The notes below the pieces were generated by a model. The model was not told the origin of the DNA and ran no database searches. It was given only the letters and a program-made list of their open reading frames with translations. Shown in pieces: positions 34,034 to 42,892 of a stretch of 45,760 nt of DNA; the first letter of the stretch is position 1; every line of letters starts with the position of its first letter. This DNA comes from JALZDI01 sp965653225 (GTDB lineage Bacteria; Actinomycetota; Actinomycetes; Propionibacteriales; Nocardioidaceae), in NCBI GenBank assembly GCA_965653225.1, contig CBFGZI010000014.1, forward strand, positions 1 through 45,760. The letters are read 5' to 3'. Position numbers and translations under genes: made by a program.

Positions 34034-35272
34034 ATGCGTGTGGTGTTGTCGACGTACGGGGGCCGCGGAGACGTCGAACCGCTGGTGGCGTTCGCGGTGC
34101 GGTTGCGGGACCTCGGCGCGGAGGTGCGGGTGTGCGCGCCGCCGGATGAGGATTTCGCATCGCGGCTGGACGCGGTCGGAGTGCCGCTGGTGCCGTTCGG
34201 GCCGTCAGCGCGTGCGCTGACGCGCGGGGCGCCGCCCTCGACCGCGCCGGCCACGTCGCCCGCGGGGGAGATCGTGGCCCGGCACTCGCTCGATCTGGTC
34301 GCCGGTCAGCGCGAGGTGCTTCCGGAGGTGGCCGAGGGGTCCGACGTGCTGGTGGGGACCGGCGTGCCGGCGGTGGTCGGTGGCGCCAGGTCGGTGGCCG
34401 AGATGCTCGGCATCCCCTGGATCCACGTGACCTTCCAGCAGCTGACCCTGCCGTCTCCGTACCGCGCTCCGCTGGCCTACCCGGGCCAGTCGTACCCGCC
34501 GGAGGTGACCGACGTCCCCACGCTCTGGAAGCTGCACGACGAGCACATGAACGCGCTGTTCGGCGAGGCGGTCAACACCAACCGGGACGCGCTCGGCCTG
34601 CCGCCGGTCGGCGACGTGGCCTCCTTCCTGTTCGGGGCGCGGAACTGGCTGGCCAGCGACCCCGTCCTGGACCCGTGGCGGGACTCGGCGGACCTGGACG
34701 TCGTGCAGACCGGCGCGTGGCTCCTGCCCGACGAGCGCCCGTTGCCGGGCGACCTGCTGGCGTTCCTGGACGCGGGGGAGCCGCCGGTCTACGTGGGGTT
34801 CGGCAGCATGCCGATGAAGGCGTCGACGGACCTCTCGGAGGAGGTCATCACCGCGGTCCGCGCGCAGGGTCGGCGCGCGGTGGTCATGCGTGGCTGGGCC
34901 GACCTGTCCACGGTCGACGAGCAGGACGACTGCTTCGTCGTCGGCGAGGTCAACCACCAGGCGCTGTTCGGTCGGGTGGCCGCTGTCGTGCACCACGGGG
35001 GCGCGGGCACCACGACGACGACCGCCCGCGCCGGGGCGCCGCAGGTGGTCGTGCCACAGGGGGCGGACCAGCCGTACTGGGCCGGCCGGGTGGCCGAGCT
35101 GGGTATCGGTACGGCACACGACGGTCCGGCTCCGACCGCCGAGTCCCTGTCGGCGGCGCTGGGCAAGGCCCTGGCACCCGAGACCCGCGCACGAGCAGCG
35201 GCCGTGGCCGGCACGATCCGCGCCGACGGAACCTCGGTAGCCGCACAGCTGCTGCTCGATCGGAGTCGATGA
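34034..35272 (+). CDS. GT1-family glycosyltransferase (UGT/GtfB-like)
   Basis: 412 aa from the ATG at 34034. The N-terminal acceptor domain begins MRVVLSTYGGRGDVEPLVA, and the C-terminal donor site has VYVGFGSMP and HHGGAGTTTTTARAGAPQVV followed by the QGADQPYWA element. The layout is that of antibiotic and macrolide glycosyltransferases that use nucleotide sugars. With no biosynthetic cluster nearby, it probably glucosylates small molecules for detoxification or a lipid. A perfect hairpin follows the stop. Confidence 0.92.
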   Translation: MRVVLSTYGGRGDVEPLVAFAVRLRDLGAEVRVCAPPDEDFASRLDAVGVPLVPFGPSARALTRGAPPSTAPATSPAGEIVARHSLDLVAGQREVLPEVAEGSDVLVGTGVPAVVGGARSVAEMLGIPWIHVTFQQLTLPSPYRAPLAYPGQSYPPEVTDVPTLWKLHDEHMNALFGEAVNTNRDALGLPPVGDVASFLFGARNWLASDPVLDPWRDSADLDVVQTGAWLLPDERPLPGDLLAFLDAGEPPVYVGFGSMPMKASTDLSEEVITAVRAQGRRAVVMRGWADLSTVDEQDDCFVVGEVNHQALFGRVAAVVHHGGAGTTTTTARAGAPQVVVPQGADQPYWAGRVAELGIGTAHDGPAPTAESLSAALGKALAPETRARAAAVAGTIRADGTSVAAQLLLDRSR

Positions 35273-35278
35273 CGCAAT

Positions 35279-35296
35279 CCCCGACCAAGGTCGGGG
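35279..35296 (+). terminator. Perfect 8-bp hairpin after the glycosyltransferase gene
   Basis: CCCCGACC-AA-GGTCGGGG begins seven bases after the stop. The loop is only two bases, and no T-run follows. A terminator is the natural reading. Confidence 0.5.
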
Positions 35297-35847
35297 GCGT
35301 CCCGCGTTTGGGCTGGCGGCGGTCAGAGTGACGGGGTCGACGACTGCGCTGACGAGCGGCGCATGCGCCCACTCGGTGGCGAAGTACGGATGCTGGGGCG
35401 ATTTTGCATCTTGCAATAATCCGCCCAATCGTCCCGGGACCAACGTCGCATTGCCGCTGCAGGACCGGCAGAGCATCTTCGAGTCAAGGCTCCACAGATC
35501 AGATTTCTCAGCGAAACTCCCCCACGGTGTCGCTGTGAACGGAGCAGGCGGTTGCTTCCACTCCATGAGTGGCCGGCCGACCGAACACATGGGCAATGGG
35601 CCCCGGCTCCCCCACGGTCGGGGCCCTCCCATGTTTGTGACTGACAGGTGGGCACTGGCGTAGGGCAAAGCTTGAGAGCGCCGGTGCCGGAGCTCGTCCA
35701 CGACCGTGCCTCGGGTGGTGGTGAACCCGCTGGTGGCTATCACCAGAGCGGGCCAGCACCGCACATGGCGACGGCCGTCACTAACACAGGATTGGCATCA
35801 GGGGCGCGGCCAACATCTACGACCAGGAGACCTGGCGGTGTTGTTGC
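35297..35847. other. Intergenic region with hairpin at 35598-35626
   Basis: No gene is supported in about 550 bases. A GGGCCCCG/CGGGGCCC stem with a 13-base loop lies at 35598-35626. Minus-strand codons around 35290-35500 look partly coding (PYFATEWAHAPLVSAVVD) but belong to no family I know. A possible promoter for the downstream small operon is TTGGCA (35792-35797), 17 bp, ATCTAC (35815-35820). Confidence 0.4.
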
Positions 35848-36093
35848 GTGTACGAGTTGTGTGAGTGGCGTGTCACTGTGTCCTGCCCGGTGCGGGCGGT
35901 GCGCGGTGACCAGGAGATCCAGCGGCAGGCTGACATTCAACGCAGGCTTTATGTGTGGACACCCGAGTTGTCCGCCGGCGATGCCTACAACGAGGGCCTG
36001 CGCGTGATCACCGGTTGGCCCCCGGGTACCAGGGTGGTGTCCATCGTTCCCACTGGTATCTACCGCTGGCAGAAGCGTCAGGGACGGTCATGA
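35848..36093 (+). CDS. Small uncharacterised protein, first gene of the zinc-ribbon operon
   Basis: 81 aa. The GTG at 35848 is the only useful start before an upstream stop. It contains YELCEWRVTVSCPVRAVRG and GLRVITGWPPGTRVVSIVP. It is not Arg-shadow-like and has a good hydrophobic core, but no known family. The reality of the gene is supported by a perfect ATGA overlap with the next gene. Confidence 0.55.
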   Translation: MYELCEWRVTVSCPVRAVRGDQEIQRQADIQRRLYVWTPELSAGDAYNEGLRVITGWPPGTRVVSIVPTGIYRWQKRQGRS

Positions 36094-36347
36094 CTCAGGG
36101 TTCGCGTCAATGTGACATGTCCGTGATCGCTCGACCAAGTCGTCGCCGGCGGCTCGAAGCCCCGCGAACGGCGGTCTGTCCCGGGTGCGGGGCAGCGGTG
36201 CCGGTCGTCGGTTGCCGCTGGCTGGCGGTGCACCTGGAGGGCAGCGCCGAGTGCGCCTATCCGCGACGGTCCAGCGAGCGCTGTCCTGGCAGCTTCCTGC
36301 CGGTGCGCACGCCGAATGCGGGGGGAGCGGCGCGATGGGCCCGTTGA
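36090..36347 (+). CDS. Small zinc-ribbon-like protein, paralogue of 14909-15142
   Basis: 85 aa. The core RTAVCPGCGAAVPVVGCRWL, AVHLEGSAECAYPRR, RCPGS matches the gene at 15 kb almost residue for residue in the conserved positions: CPxCGAxV, WLAVH, GSAE, AYPR, RCPGS. The Cys-x2-Cys, His and later Cys suggest one zinc. The N-terminus is unrelated. It is coupled to the previous gene (ATGA) and overlaps the next by 13 bases. No named family is known to me. Confidence 0.65.
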   Translation: MTQGSRQCDMSVIARPSRRRRLEAPRTAVCPGCGAAVPVVGCRWLAVHLEGSAECAYPRRSSERCPGSFLPVRTPNAGGAARWAR

Positions 36348-36556
36348 TCGAAGTCCTTCGCGGGTGGCTCGGCCAGGAGGTGGCACGCAGGAACGCTGGC
36401 CAGGCGGCGGTGCGACTACAGCACCGGCGACGTCAGCTCGAGGATCTCGATGCGTTCCTGGCCGCCCACGACTACGAGGCTCCGCGGCTCGCCACGGCCG
36501 GACCTCATTGCACCTGCACCGTGCACGTCGGGCGGGCAAGGCATGCGCCGTTGTGA
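36335..36556 (+). CDS. Small helical protein, third gene of the zinc-ribbon operon
   Basis: 73 aa from an ATG with a strong GGGGGAG ribosome site. The N-terminus MGPLIEVLRGWLGQEVARR is an amphipathic helix resembling the partner gene at 14751-14912. The middle (RRRQLEDLDAFLAAHDYEAP) is helical, and the C-terminus has CTCTVH, a possible metal site. Unknown function. The conserved pairing with the zinc-ribbon gene at two loci suggests that the proteins act together. Confidence 0.55.
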   Translation: MGPLIEVLRGWLGQEVARRNAGQAAVRLQHRRRQLEDLDAFLAAHDYEAPRLATAGPHCTCTVHVGRARHAPL

Positions 36557-36705
36557 CATCCAGAAGGTGAGCTTCTCACCGCCCGAGGGGCCGGCGAACA
36601 ACGGCGCCCCGCGTCGGGACTGATCCACGCGCTGCGCGGAGCCCACGTGGCCCTCGGCCGGACGCGACTTCCCTGAAAGTAGAACGTGTTCCTAGAGTGG
36701 CGGCT

Positions 36706-37857
36706 ATGACCGAGACCTCCGTCACCGTCCAGGGCGCCTGCCACCCCGACTTCGACCGGCTTCGCGAGCGGTTCGAGGCGAACCTCGCCGACGGCACCGA
36801 CACCGGCGCGTCGATCGCGGTCGTCCGCGACGGCGAGCTCGCGGTCGACCTGTGGGGCGGTGAGGCCCGGCCCGGGGAGCCGTGGCGCGAGGACACCATC
36901 GTCCAGGTGTGGTCGGTCACCAAGACCATGGCGGCGCTGACCGCGCTGGTGCTCGCCGACCGGGGCGAGCTCGACCTGGACGCGGCGGTGGCGTCGTACT
37001 GGCCGGAGTTCCGCCGCCGCGACGTCCTGGTCCGTCACCTCCTCGCCCACACGTCCGGCATGGCTGGTTGGAGCGGGCAGCTCGACATCGACGGCCTGCT
37101 GGACCTCGAGCTCTCCGAGCGGATGCTCGCCGAGCAGGAGCCGTGGTGGGAGCCGGGCACCGCGGCCGGCTACCACATGATCAGCTACGGCCACCTGGTC
37201 GACGGGCTGGTCCGCGCCGCGACGGGGCGGACGCTCGCGGAGCAGTTCCGGAGCCTGGTCGCCGAGCCGCTCGGTGCCGACTTCCATCTCGGCGTGCCCG
37301 ACGAGGCGATGGACAGGTGCGCCGACCTGATCCCGCCGGCGGAGAGCGGCCTCGACGTCTCCGCGCTCCCCGAGGGCAACTTCTTGTTGCCAACCCTGGT
37401 CAACCCCGTGCTCGACATCGCCGGCATGTGCAACACCTCGAGGTGGCGGCGGGTGTCGGTCGCCGGGGCGAACGGCCACGGCAACGCCCGGTCCATCGCC
37501 CGGGTGCAGTCGGTGGTCTCGCACGGTGGTGAGGTCGGCGGGGTCCGCCTGCTTTCTCCGGCCACCATCGACCGGATCTTCGAGGTGCAGGCCGACGGGA
37601 CCGATCTGGTCCTGTTAGTCCCGTTGCGTTGGGGCATCGGCTACGCCCTCCCGCAGACGCAGAGCGCGCCGGCGGTGCCGGAGGGGCGGGTCTGCTGGTG
37701 GACCGGGTACGGCGGCGCCATCGTCGTCAACGACCTCGACCGGCGGGTGACCGTCGCCTACGCGCAGAACAGGTTGGTCCCGCACTTCACCTGCTCCCCA
37801 CGCACGGACGGCTACGTGCGGACCACCTTCGAATGTGTCGCGGGGGCCGACCGATGA
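36706..37857 (+). CDS. Serine hydrolase, beta-lactamase/EstB-like
   Basis: 383 aa from the ATG at 36706, with TAGAGT eight bases upstream and no ribosome site (probably leaderless). Class C-type motifs are the SVTK nucleophile motif (S-x-x-K) near residue 69, and a Tyr motif in MISYGHLVDG near residue 160. There is no signal peptide, so it is a cytosolic esterase rather than a secreted beta-lactamase. Its stop overlaps the start of a flavin monooxygenase gene, suggesting a joint catabolic step such as ester formation and hydrolysis. Confidence 0.88.
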   Translation: MTETSVTVQGACHPDFDRLRERFEANLADGTDTGASIAVVRDGELAVDLWGGEARPGEPWREDTIVQVWSVTKTMAALTALVLADRGELDLDAAVASYWPEFRRRDVLVRHLLAHTSGMAGWSGQLDIDGLLDLELSERMLAEQEPWWEPGTAAGYHMISYGHLVDGLVRAATGRTLAEQFRSLVAEPLGADFHLGVPDEAMDRCADLIPPAESGLDVSALPEGNFLLPTLVNPVLDIAGMCNTSRWRRVSVAGANGHGNARSIARVQSVVSHGGEVGGVRLLSPATIDRIFEVQADGTDLVLLVPLRWGIGYALPQTQSAPAVPEGRVCWWTGYGGAIVVNDLDRRVTVAYAQNRLVPHFTCSPRTDGYVRTTFECVAGADR

Positions 37858-39185
37858 GCGCCGGCGACGTCCGGGCCTGCATCGTCGGCGCGGGCTGCTC
37901 GGGCATCACGACCGCCAAGCGGTTCCAGGACCACGGCATCGCCTTCGACCAGTTCGAGCTGTCCGACGACGTCGGCGGCAACTGGTACTTCCGCAACCCG
38001 AACGGGCGATCGTCGGTCTACGAGTCGCTGCACATCGACACCTCGACCAGCCGTCTGCAGTTCGAGGACTTCCCGGCGCCGGCCGACTGGCCGCACTTCC
38101 CCCACCACACCCTGATCCACCAGTACTTCCGCGACTATGTCGACCACTTCGGGCTGCGCGAGAGGATCGAGTTCGGCACGGGCGTCCAGCACGCCGCGCG
38201 CCGGGACGACGAGGGTTGGGACGTCACACTCACCACCGGCGAGACCCGCTCCTACACCGACCTGGTCGTGGCCAACGGGCACCACTGGAAGCCCCGGCTG
38301 CCGGACTACCCCGGGACCTTCGACGGGGTGCTCATGCACAGCCACGAGTACATCTCGCCGTTCGAGCCGGTCGAGATGCGCGGTCGGCGGGTGATCGTCG
38401 TCGGCATGGGCAACTCGGGGATGGACATCGCCAGCGAGCTGTCCGTGCCGTGGATGGCGTCGAGGCTCTTCGTGTCCGCCCGGCGCGGCGTGTGGGTGCT
38501 GCCGAAGTACCGCAACGGCCAGCCTGCCGACAAGGTGATGGCCCCGCCCGACATCCCGCGCGAGGAGGCGCTGCAGATGTCGCGGACGCTGATCCGCGAG
38601 CTCGTGGGGAAGATGAGCGACTACGGCCTGCCCGAGCCCGACCACGAGCCGCTGTCCGCGCATCCGTCGGTGAGCGCCGACTTCCTGACGAAGGCCGGTT
38701 CCGGCGACATCCACATGCTGCCCGCGATCGAGCGTCTCGACGGCTCCACCGTGCGCCTCGTCGACGGCAGCAGCGTCGAGGCAGACGTGATCGTCTGTGC
38801 GACCGGCTACGAGATGCAGTTCCCGTTCTTCGACCCCGACGAGGCCGACCTGCACCCCGACGCCGAGCACCGGTTCCCGCTCTTCAAGCGGATCATCAAG
38901 CCGGGTGTCGACCACCTGTTCTTCATGGGCCTGGCCCAGGCGTCACCGACGATCGTGAACCTGGCCGAGCAGCAGTCGAAGCTGGTCGCGAAGCTCCTCG
39001 ACGGCACCTACCTGCTCCCGTCGGCGGCCGAGCAGGCCGCGATCACGCGTGCCGACGAGGCCGACCACCTCGGCCAGTTCTACGACGCGCCGCGGCACAC
39101 CATCCAGGTGGACTTCGCCCGCTACTGTCTCGACCTGCACCGCGAGATCGCGGCGGGCGAGGAGCGCGCCGGCGCACGCGTCTAA
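37854..39185 (+). CDS. Flavin-containing monooxygenase
   Basis: 443 aa. FAD motif VGAGCSG is at residues 11-17, the FMO fingerprint FDGVLMHSHEY (F-x-G-x3-H-x3-Y) precedes the NADPH motif VGMGNSGMD, and the late ATGY motif is present. The Tyr after the fingerprint is more like an FMO than a Baeyer-Villiger enzyme (which has W), but some FMOs also make esters. It starts four bases before the esterase stop, so the two are translationally coupled. Cytosolic, NADPH and O2 dependent. Confidence 0.92.
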   Translation: MSAGDVRACIVGAGCSGITTAKRFQDHGIAFDQFELSDDVGGNWYFRNPNGRSSVYESLHIDTSTSRLQFEDFPAPADWPHFPHHTLIHQYFRDYVDHFGLRERIEFGTGVQHAARRDDEGWDVTLTTGETRSYTDLVVANGHHWKPRLPDYPGTFDGVLMHSHEYISPFEPVEMRGRRVIVVGMGNSGMDIASELSVPWMASRLFVSARRGVWVLPKYRNGQPADKVMAPPDIPREEALQMSRTLIRELVGKMSDYGLPEPDHEPLSAHPSVSADFLTKAGSGDIHMLPAIERLDGSTVRLVDGSSVEADVIVCATGYEMQFPFFDPDEADLHPDAEHRFPLFKRIIKPGVDHLFFMGLAQASPTIVNLAEQQSKLVAKLLDGTYLLPSAAEQAAITRADEADHLGQFYDAPRHTIQVDFARYCLDLHREIAAGEERAGARV

Positions 39186-39356
39186 GCAGCCGGGGCCGAC
39201 CTGCACCCCGAACCCGCTGGGACGTCCGACAGACGGCCTGCACACGCACGCCGGTTCCCTCGAGCTCAGCGCTGAGCGTCTGGGACTGTGGAAGGGATGT
39301 AACCGCCTGTTCCCTGGCCCTCCAACCCCCTGCAGGGGTCGGGAAGTCCATGAACG

Positions 39357-39446
39357 CGGCGGGTAGCTGGGACCCGTCCACGCGAACTCGCTCACGCGGT
39401 CGGCGATGAAGCCGTCCACCGAGACGCCCATCGAGTAGATCAGCAT
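39357..39446 (-). pseudogene. N-terminal fragment of a dihydrofolate reductase-like gene
   Basis: The minus strand from 39446 reads MLIYSMGVSVDGFIADRVSE, FAWTGPSYPP. This is the conserved start of RibD-C/dihydrofolate reductase family proteins (LIYSMGVSLDGFIADPDGEF). After 30 residues the similarity ends. The gene has been cut, with no remainder nearby. Confidence 0.65.
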
Positions 39447-39594
39447 GGCTTCAGGCTCATCACATTGGAGCAACGGACGATGATCCGATGCAGTTCACCA
39501 TGGAGCCTGGCTTCGGCTCTCCTCCGGCTGCCGGCTGGTCTGCTGCACCTCTGGACCGATCGCGAGACGCAGACTCATCGTCGCGGGCCCTCTC

Positions 39595-40065
39595 TCAGCC
39601 GCCGTCTGCCAGCTGCGAACCGGAGTCCGGCACCGCGCCGCCAGACGGCTCTCCGGTCCCGCGGACGGACAGAGCCTGTTCGAGCCGTTCGATCCGCGAC
39701 GCGATCGCCGCGAGTGACTCGAGCACTTGCTGGTCGGCCTGCTGCTCCTTCGTCTGCACGGGGACCTCGTCGTCGCGCACAAACAGGGACGCGAGGGCCG
39801 CGCTGATAAGGGACAGCAGTACGAAGCCGGTGAGCATCAGCACGACGGAGATGACCGCCCCTGCCACCGTCTGTGGCGTCGCCCCCACGAAGCCCACGGT
39901 GGTCAGCAGCGAAACTGCCCACCACAGCCCGCGCCAGTACGAGCCCACGGTCTGGGTCTCGAAGGCGGCGGCTGCGCCGGCCCCCAGGGTCAGGGCGGCG
40001 ATGCTCATCGCCACAGCGGGCGCCACCCAGCGCCTGGACACCCTCAACGACGCAGGAATCCTCAT
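39595..40065 (-). CDS. Two-TM potassium-channel-like protein with unusual filter
   Basis: 156 aa from the ATG at 40065, with GGGGAGGG as ribosome site. TM1 (APAVAMSIAALTLGAGAAAA), pore helix and filter (WWAVSLLTTVGFVGATPQT), TM2 (AVISVVLMLTGFVLLSLISA) and a cytosolic coiled-coil (about residues 105-140) fit the Ion_trans_2 family. The filter is TVGFVGA where K+ channels have TVGYGD: there is one extra residue between the glycines and no Asp. Selectivity may be altered or the protein may not conduct. Single gene. Confidence 0.8.
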   Translation of the reverse strand: MRIPASLRVSRRWVAPAVAMSIAALTLGAGAAAAFETQTVGSYWRGLWWAVSLLTTVGFVGATPQTVAGAVISVVLMLTGFVLLSLISAALASLFVRDDEVPVQTKEQQADQQVLESLAAIASRIERLEQALSVRGTGEPSGGAVPDSGSQLADGG

Positions 40066-40264
40066 GAACCCTCCCCTCTGGGCCGACGCCGGGTCCGTTC
40101 CACGCTGAGTCGCTGCGGAACGCACCACCGGGAGTCAGCGGCAGCCTCACCCCCATACCATCACGACGAGCCCCGCCCTGACTGTCGCGCCTCCAGGGAA
40201 CCATGTCTCGTCGGCGTGGCCCATTGGGCTGCGCCAGCCTGTCCGTACTGGCCCCACCAGCCAG

Positions 40265-41584
40265 CTAGGCGTCGGGTCGACGTTGCCGCCGACTTGGCTG
40301 CTTGTCGCGGAGCCGGCGGTGAGCCACCGGCGGCCTGCTTTTGCGGCCTTGGGCGGCGTGGCGACGAGCCGCCGAGCGAACCGAGAGGTACGCGCCCAGA
40401 GCCCAGGCGGCGAGGGCGTTGCGATCGGCTATCTCGGCCGCCGTTCGCTTGGCGCGGAACAACCCGGCGCGCGTCACACTGGCGGCCCAGACAGGCGTAG
40501 TGGTGGCGGGTGCAGGGCGGTCGCCACGGCGGTTCTGCCACCACGCGTCGGCGTACCGACGGGAGAGCCCGGCCAGCGCCACCAGGCTTGCCTCCAGTAG
40601 GTCTGACTCCGCTGCTGAGGCAGGGTCCGGCTCCGAGGAGCTGTCTGCGGGGAGCAGATCGTCCAGGTTGCCGATCACCGGGTGACCGGCATGCACAACA
40701 TCCTCCACCATGCGGCTTGCCTCTTCCCGTGCCCAGGCGAGGTACTCAACGGGAAGCCCGAACCGCGCAGACGCGAGCGGCTGGATACTGTCGCGGACCA
40801 GCATGTTGCGCACGACTCGCTCGTACTGCCGCTTGTTGAGAGCCGGTGCGACGTGCACGTTCAGCCGGCGCACGAGCTCGGTCCCGACCACGCCGAGGGT
40901 TTCATTACTCCACCGCGGCGCCTCGACGAGTCGGTCAGCGTCGACGTGGATGAGCGAGCAGAACCGCTCCAGAAGCACCCCTGGCGGTGACCCCGGCTGA
41001 GGCACCGTCACCACGTGCACCCGGTCGGCCGGCAGCACGGCGCGCCAGGCCTCGAGCACTCCTGGAAGGTCGTGGCGCAGCCAGAAGGTACGTGCGATGC
41101 CCTGCGTACGCCGCCGATCATCACGCACGGAGGCGGCGAACTCCGCGAACGTCAGCGTCCGGCCATTCTTCACCCCCTCCTGCCACGCGGAGAGCACCAC
41201 CCGGCTGAAGTCACGGGCCGCGACGATCACGTGCACGTCGGCGTCCGGAAAGCTCTGCACCGCCCGACGAGCCTGCCGGGCTGTCGCCAGACTGAGGTGC
41301 TCCGACGAGTAGAGCCCCACGGGCAACGGGCTCTGGCGGATGTCGGTCGCCAGCGCGTTCCACTGCCCGATGATGCGGTCGTCTCGCGAGTCGCTGGGGC
41401 GACGGCCCATTAGATCCATCGCCGGCAGGCCGAGATACTCGCCCCGATCGGAGACTGGGAGGTGCACGCCCTGCGCCGCGAGGTGGTCGCGGTTGGTCCG
41501 CAGCACGCTCTGCAGGTACGTGGACCCGGTCTTGTACAAGCCGATGTGGAGCCAGACCGTACGGGTGCTCGCGCCGCGAGTCAT
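40265..41584 (-). CDS. Sulfotransferase-like protein
   Basis: 439 aa from an ATG that overlaps the stop of the upstream gene (ATGA). The PAPS 5'-phosphate loop is LHIGLYKTGSTYLQ (residues 12-25), and the 3'-phosphate site is AARDFSRVVLSAWQE (Arg and Ser conserved). The remainder, about 250 residues, is helical and basic at the C-terminus. Members transfer sulfate to carbohydrates or lipids. The acceptor is unknown. Confidence 0.75.
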   Translation of the reverse strand: MTRGASTRTVWLHIGLYKTGSTYLQSVLRTNRDHLAAQGVHLPVSDRGEYLGLPAMDLMGRRPSDSRDDRIIGQWNALATDIRQSPLPVGLYSSEHLSLATARQARRAVQSFPDADVHVIVAARDFSRVVLSAWQEGVKNGRTLTFAEFAASVRDDRRRTQGIARTFWLRHDLPGVLEAWRAVLPADRVHVVTVPQPGSPPGVLLERFCSLIHVDADRLVEAPRWSNETLGVVGTELVRRLNVHVAPALNKRQYERVVRNMLVRDSIQPLASARFGLPVEYLAWAREEASRMVEDVVHAGHPVIGNLDDLLPADSSSEPDPASAAESDLLEASLVALAGLSRRYADAWWQNRRGDRPAPATTTPVWAASVTRAGLFRAKRTAAEIADRNALAAWALGAYLSVRSAARRHAAQGRKSRPPVAHRRLRDKQPSRRQRRPDA

Positions 41585-42423
41585 GCCGGGATCCGCCCCC
41601 ATCTCCGACTGAGCGAGAGGCGCCGGTGCTGCATCATCTGCCACTGTCGGTACCGCTGGTCGAGCACTCGCGAGAGTCGATCGAAGTCCGACCATGAGTC
41701 TTGGACTGAGTGGACGGTAACGGCCTGGCAGCGAAGCACTTCGTAGTCTTTGAGGAACGGCCCTGTATCGACGTCGAAGTAGTCACGTGTGAACCGCCGG
41801 CCTTCGTCAGTCAGCATCGCTGCAGCGAGGACGCCTCCGAAGCACTCTGCATAGATCTCCGGGCCCGTGATCTCACGGTCACGTAAACGCTGTAGTAGAT
41901 CCCGTCTCTGGTCACTCTGGAAGACGCCTTCCCGGAACAGGTCACGGCTGAGCAGCCAGCCGACGTACATCCCCGTGTTCAGGTCGGCCTGTCGTGAGTC
42001 GAGGCCCTGAGGCCAATCACCGTGGCAGTCGTAGGCGGCTTGCTCGACGATGTATCGCTCGCTCGGGGCCGGTTTGCCTAGAACCCGTTGCCACCAAGTG
42101 TGAGACGCCGGGTTGGCCCGGTGGTCGTGCTCATCGCCGTCGGGGTTGTGGATTCGGATCTCCTCGACGAAGCCAGCACGGAAGACAGGCTGTTCACCCT
42201 GGGATATCGCGATCGCAAGGTCGTCGACCTCCGCCTCGAGCATCGTCAGGTCGCGGCTCGCGAGGTGTCTCAGTAGACATTCCCGGACCTGCTCGTACGA
42301 CTCCCCGAGTAGGACTTCAGCGGTGGCGTCAATGCTTTCCTGCAGGGCTTCGCGCTGTTGACGGACGAGGTCGTCGTAGGAGCTCGCGTCAATGTCTGAG
42401 TCGGGCTCGATCCCGGTGCCCAT
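41581..42423 (-). CDS. DUF7832-like uncharacterised protein
   Basis: 280 aa from the ATG at 42423. A GTG at 42477 and an ATG at 42465 (preceded by AGGAG) are alternatives. The middle and C-terminal parts (DWPQGLDSRQADLNTGMYVG, WLLSRDLF, TGPEIYAECFGGVLAAAMLT) resemble DUF7832 proteins, whose function is unknown; I recall this family by pattern only. The N-terminal 100 residues are acidic and helical. Coupled to the sulfotransferase by a four-base overlap. Confidence 0.6.
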   Translation of the reverse strand: MGTGIEPDSDIDASSYDDLVRQQREALQESIDATAEVLLGESYEQVRECLLRHLASRDLTMLEAEVDDLAIAISQGEQPVFRAGFVEEIRIHNPDGDEHDHRANPASHTWWQRVLGKPAPSERYIVEQAAYDCHGDWPQGLDSRQADLNTGMYVGWLLSRDLFREGVFQSDQRRDLLQRLRDREITGPEIYAECFGGVLAAAMLTDEGRRFTRDYFDVDTGPFLKDYEVLRCQAVTVHSVQDSWSDFDRLSRVLDQRYRQWQMMQHRRLSLSRRWGRIPA

Positions 42424-42477
42424 ATTGGAAAGATGCCGACGGTGCAAGTACCTCGGCCACCGCATCACTCCTGACAC

Positions 42478-42892
42478 AGTGCACCGGCCTGCGTACGCGA
42501 GTTTCCGCTCTGAGCCTTGACGAGCGGGGCGGTGTGCCTGGGCAGGCCCATGCGTTTCCCCACTTTCGCTAGTCGCTACCTGGCGATCCCGAAATCGCGG
42601 TCGTCGGCAGTAGCGATGCGGTTACCGTAATGCGTTTGCGTCGCCGATTAAATCAAAACGGCGATACGTCCGAAATGCCGCGCGACGAGAACTACTTGGT
42701 TAATACGCACAATGGCGGTCAGCGGCTTTGAACCGGCAAGACTTTCGGATATTCGGCATCACCAACAGTCAAGGACCGAACGAGCCGGTCCTGGCGCGCA
42801 CACGCCCCTCCGGTGCGTGCTGGACGGCGTCATCTACGCCCCGGGGGCCGCGGCCCGGTGTCGTTCGTCGCCTCGAATCCCGCAGGCGTTGT
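42478..42892. other. AT-richer intergenic region with hairpin at 42641-42664
   Basis: No gene is supported. Bases 42590-42720 are clearly richer in A/T than the rest of the window. TCGCCG (42641-42646) and CGGCGA (42659-42664) form a stem around a 12-base AT-rich loop. It may be a terminator or the promoter zone of the DUF7832/sulfotransferase operon. Confidence 0.35.

Noticed and set aside
35455..35500. tRNA-like TTCGAGTC sequence
   Set aside because: No acceptor stem or anticodon arm can be drawn around it.
35328..35663. Possible 111-aa protein between the glycosyltransferase gene and the zinc-ribbon operon
   Set aside because: It spans the terminator-like hairpin at 35598-35626 and shows no codon bias or ribosome site.
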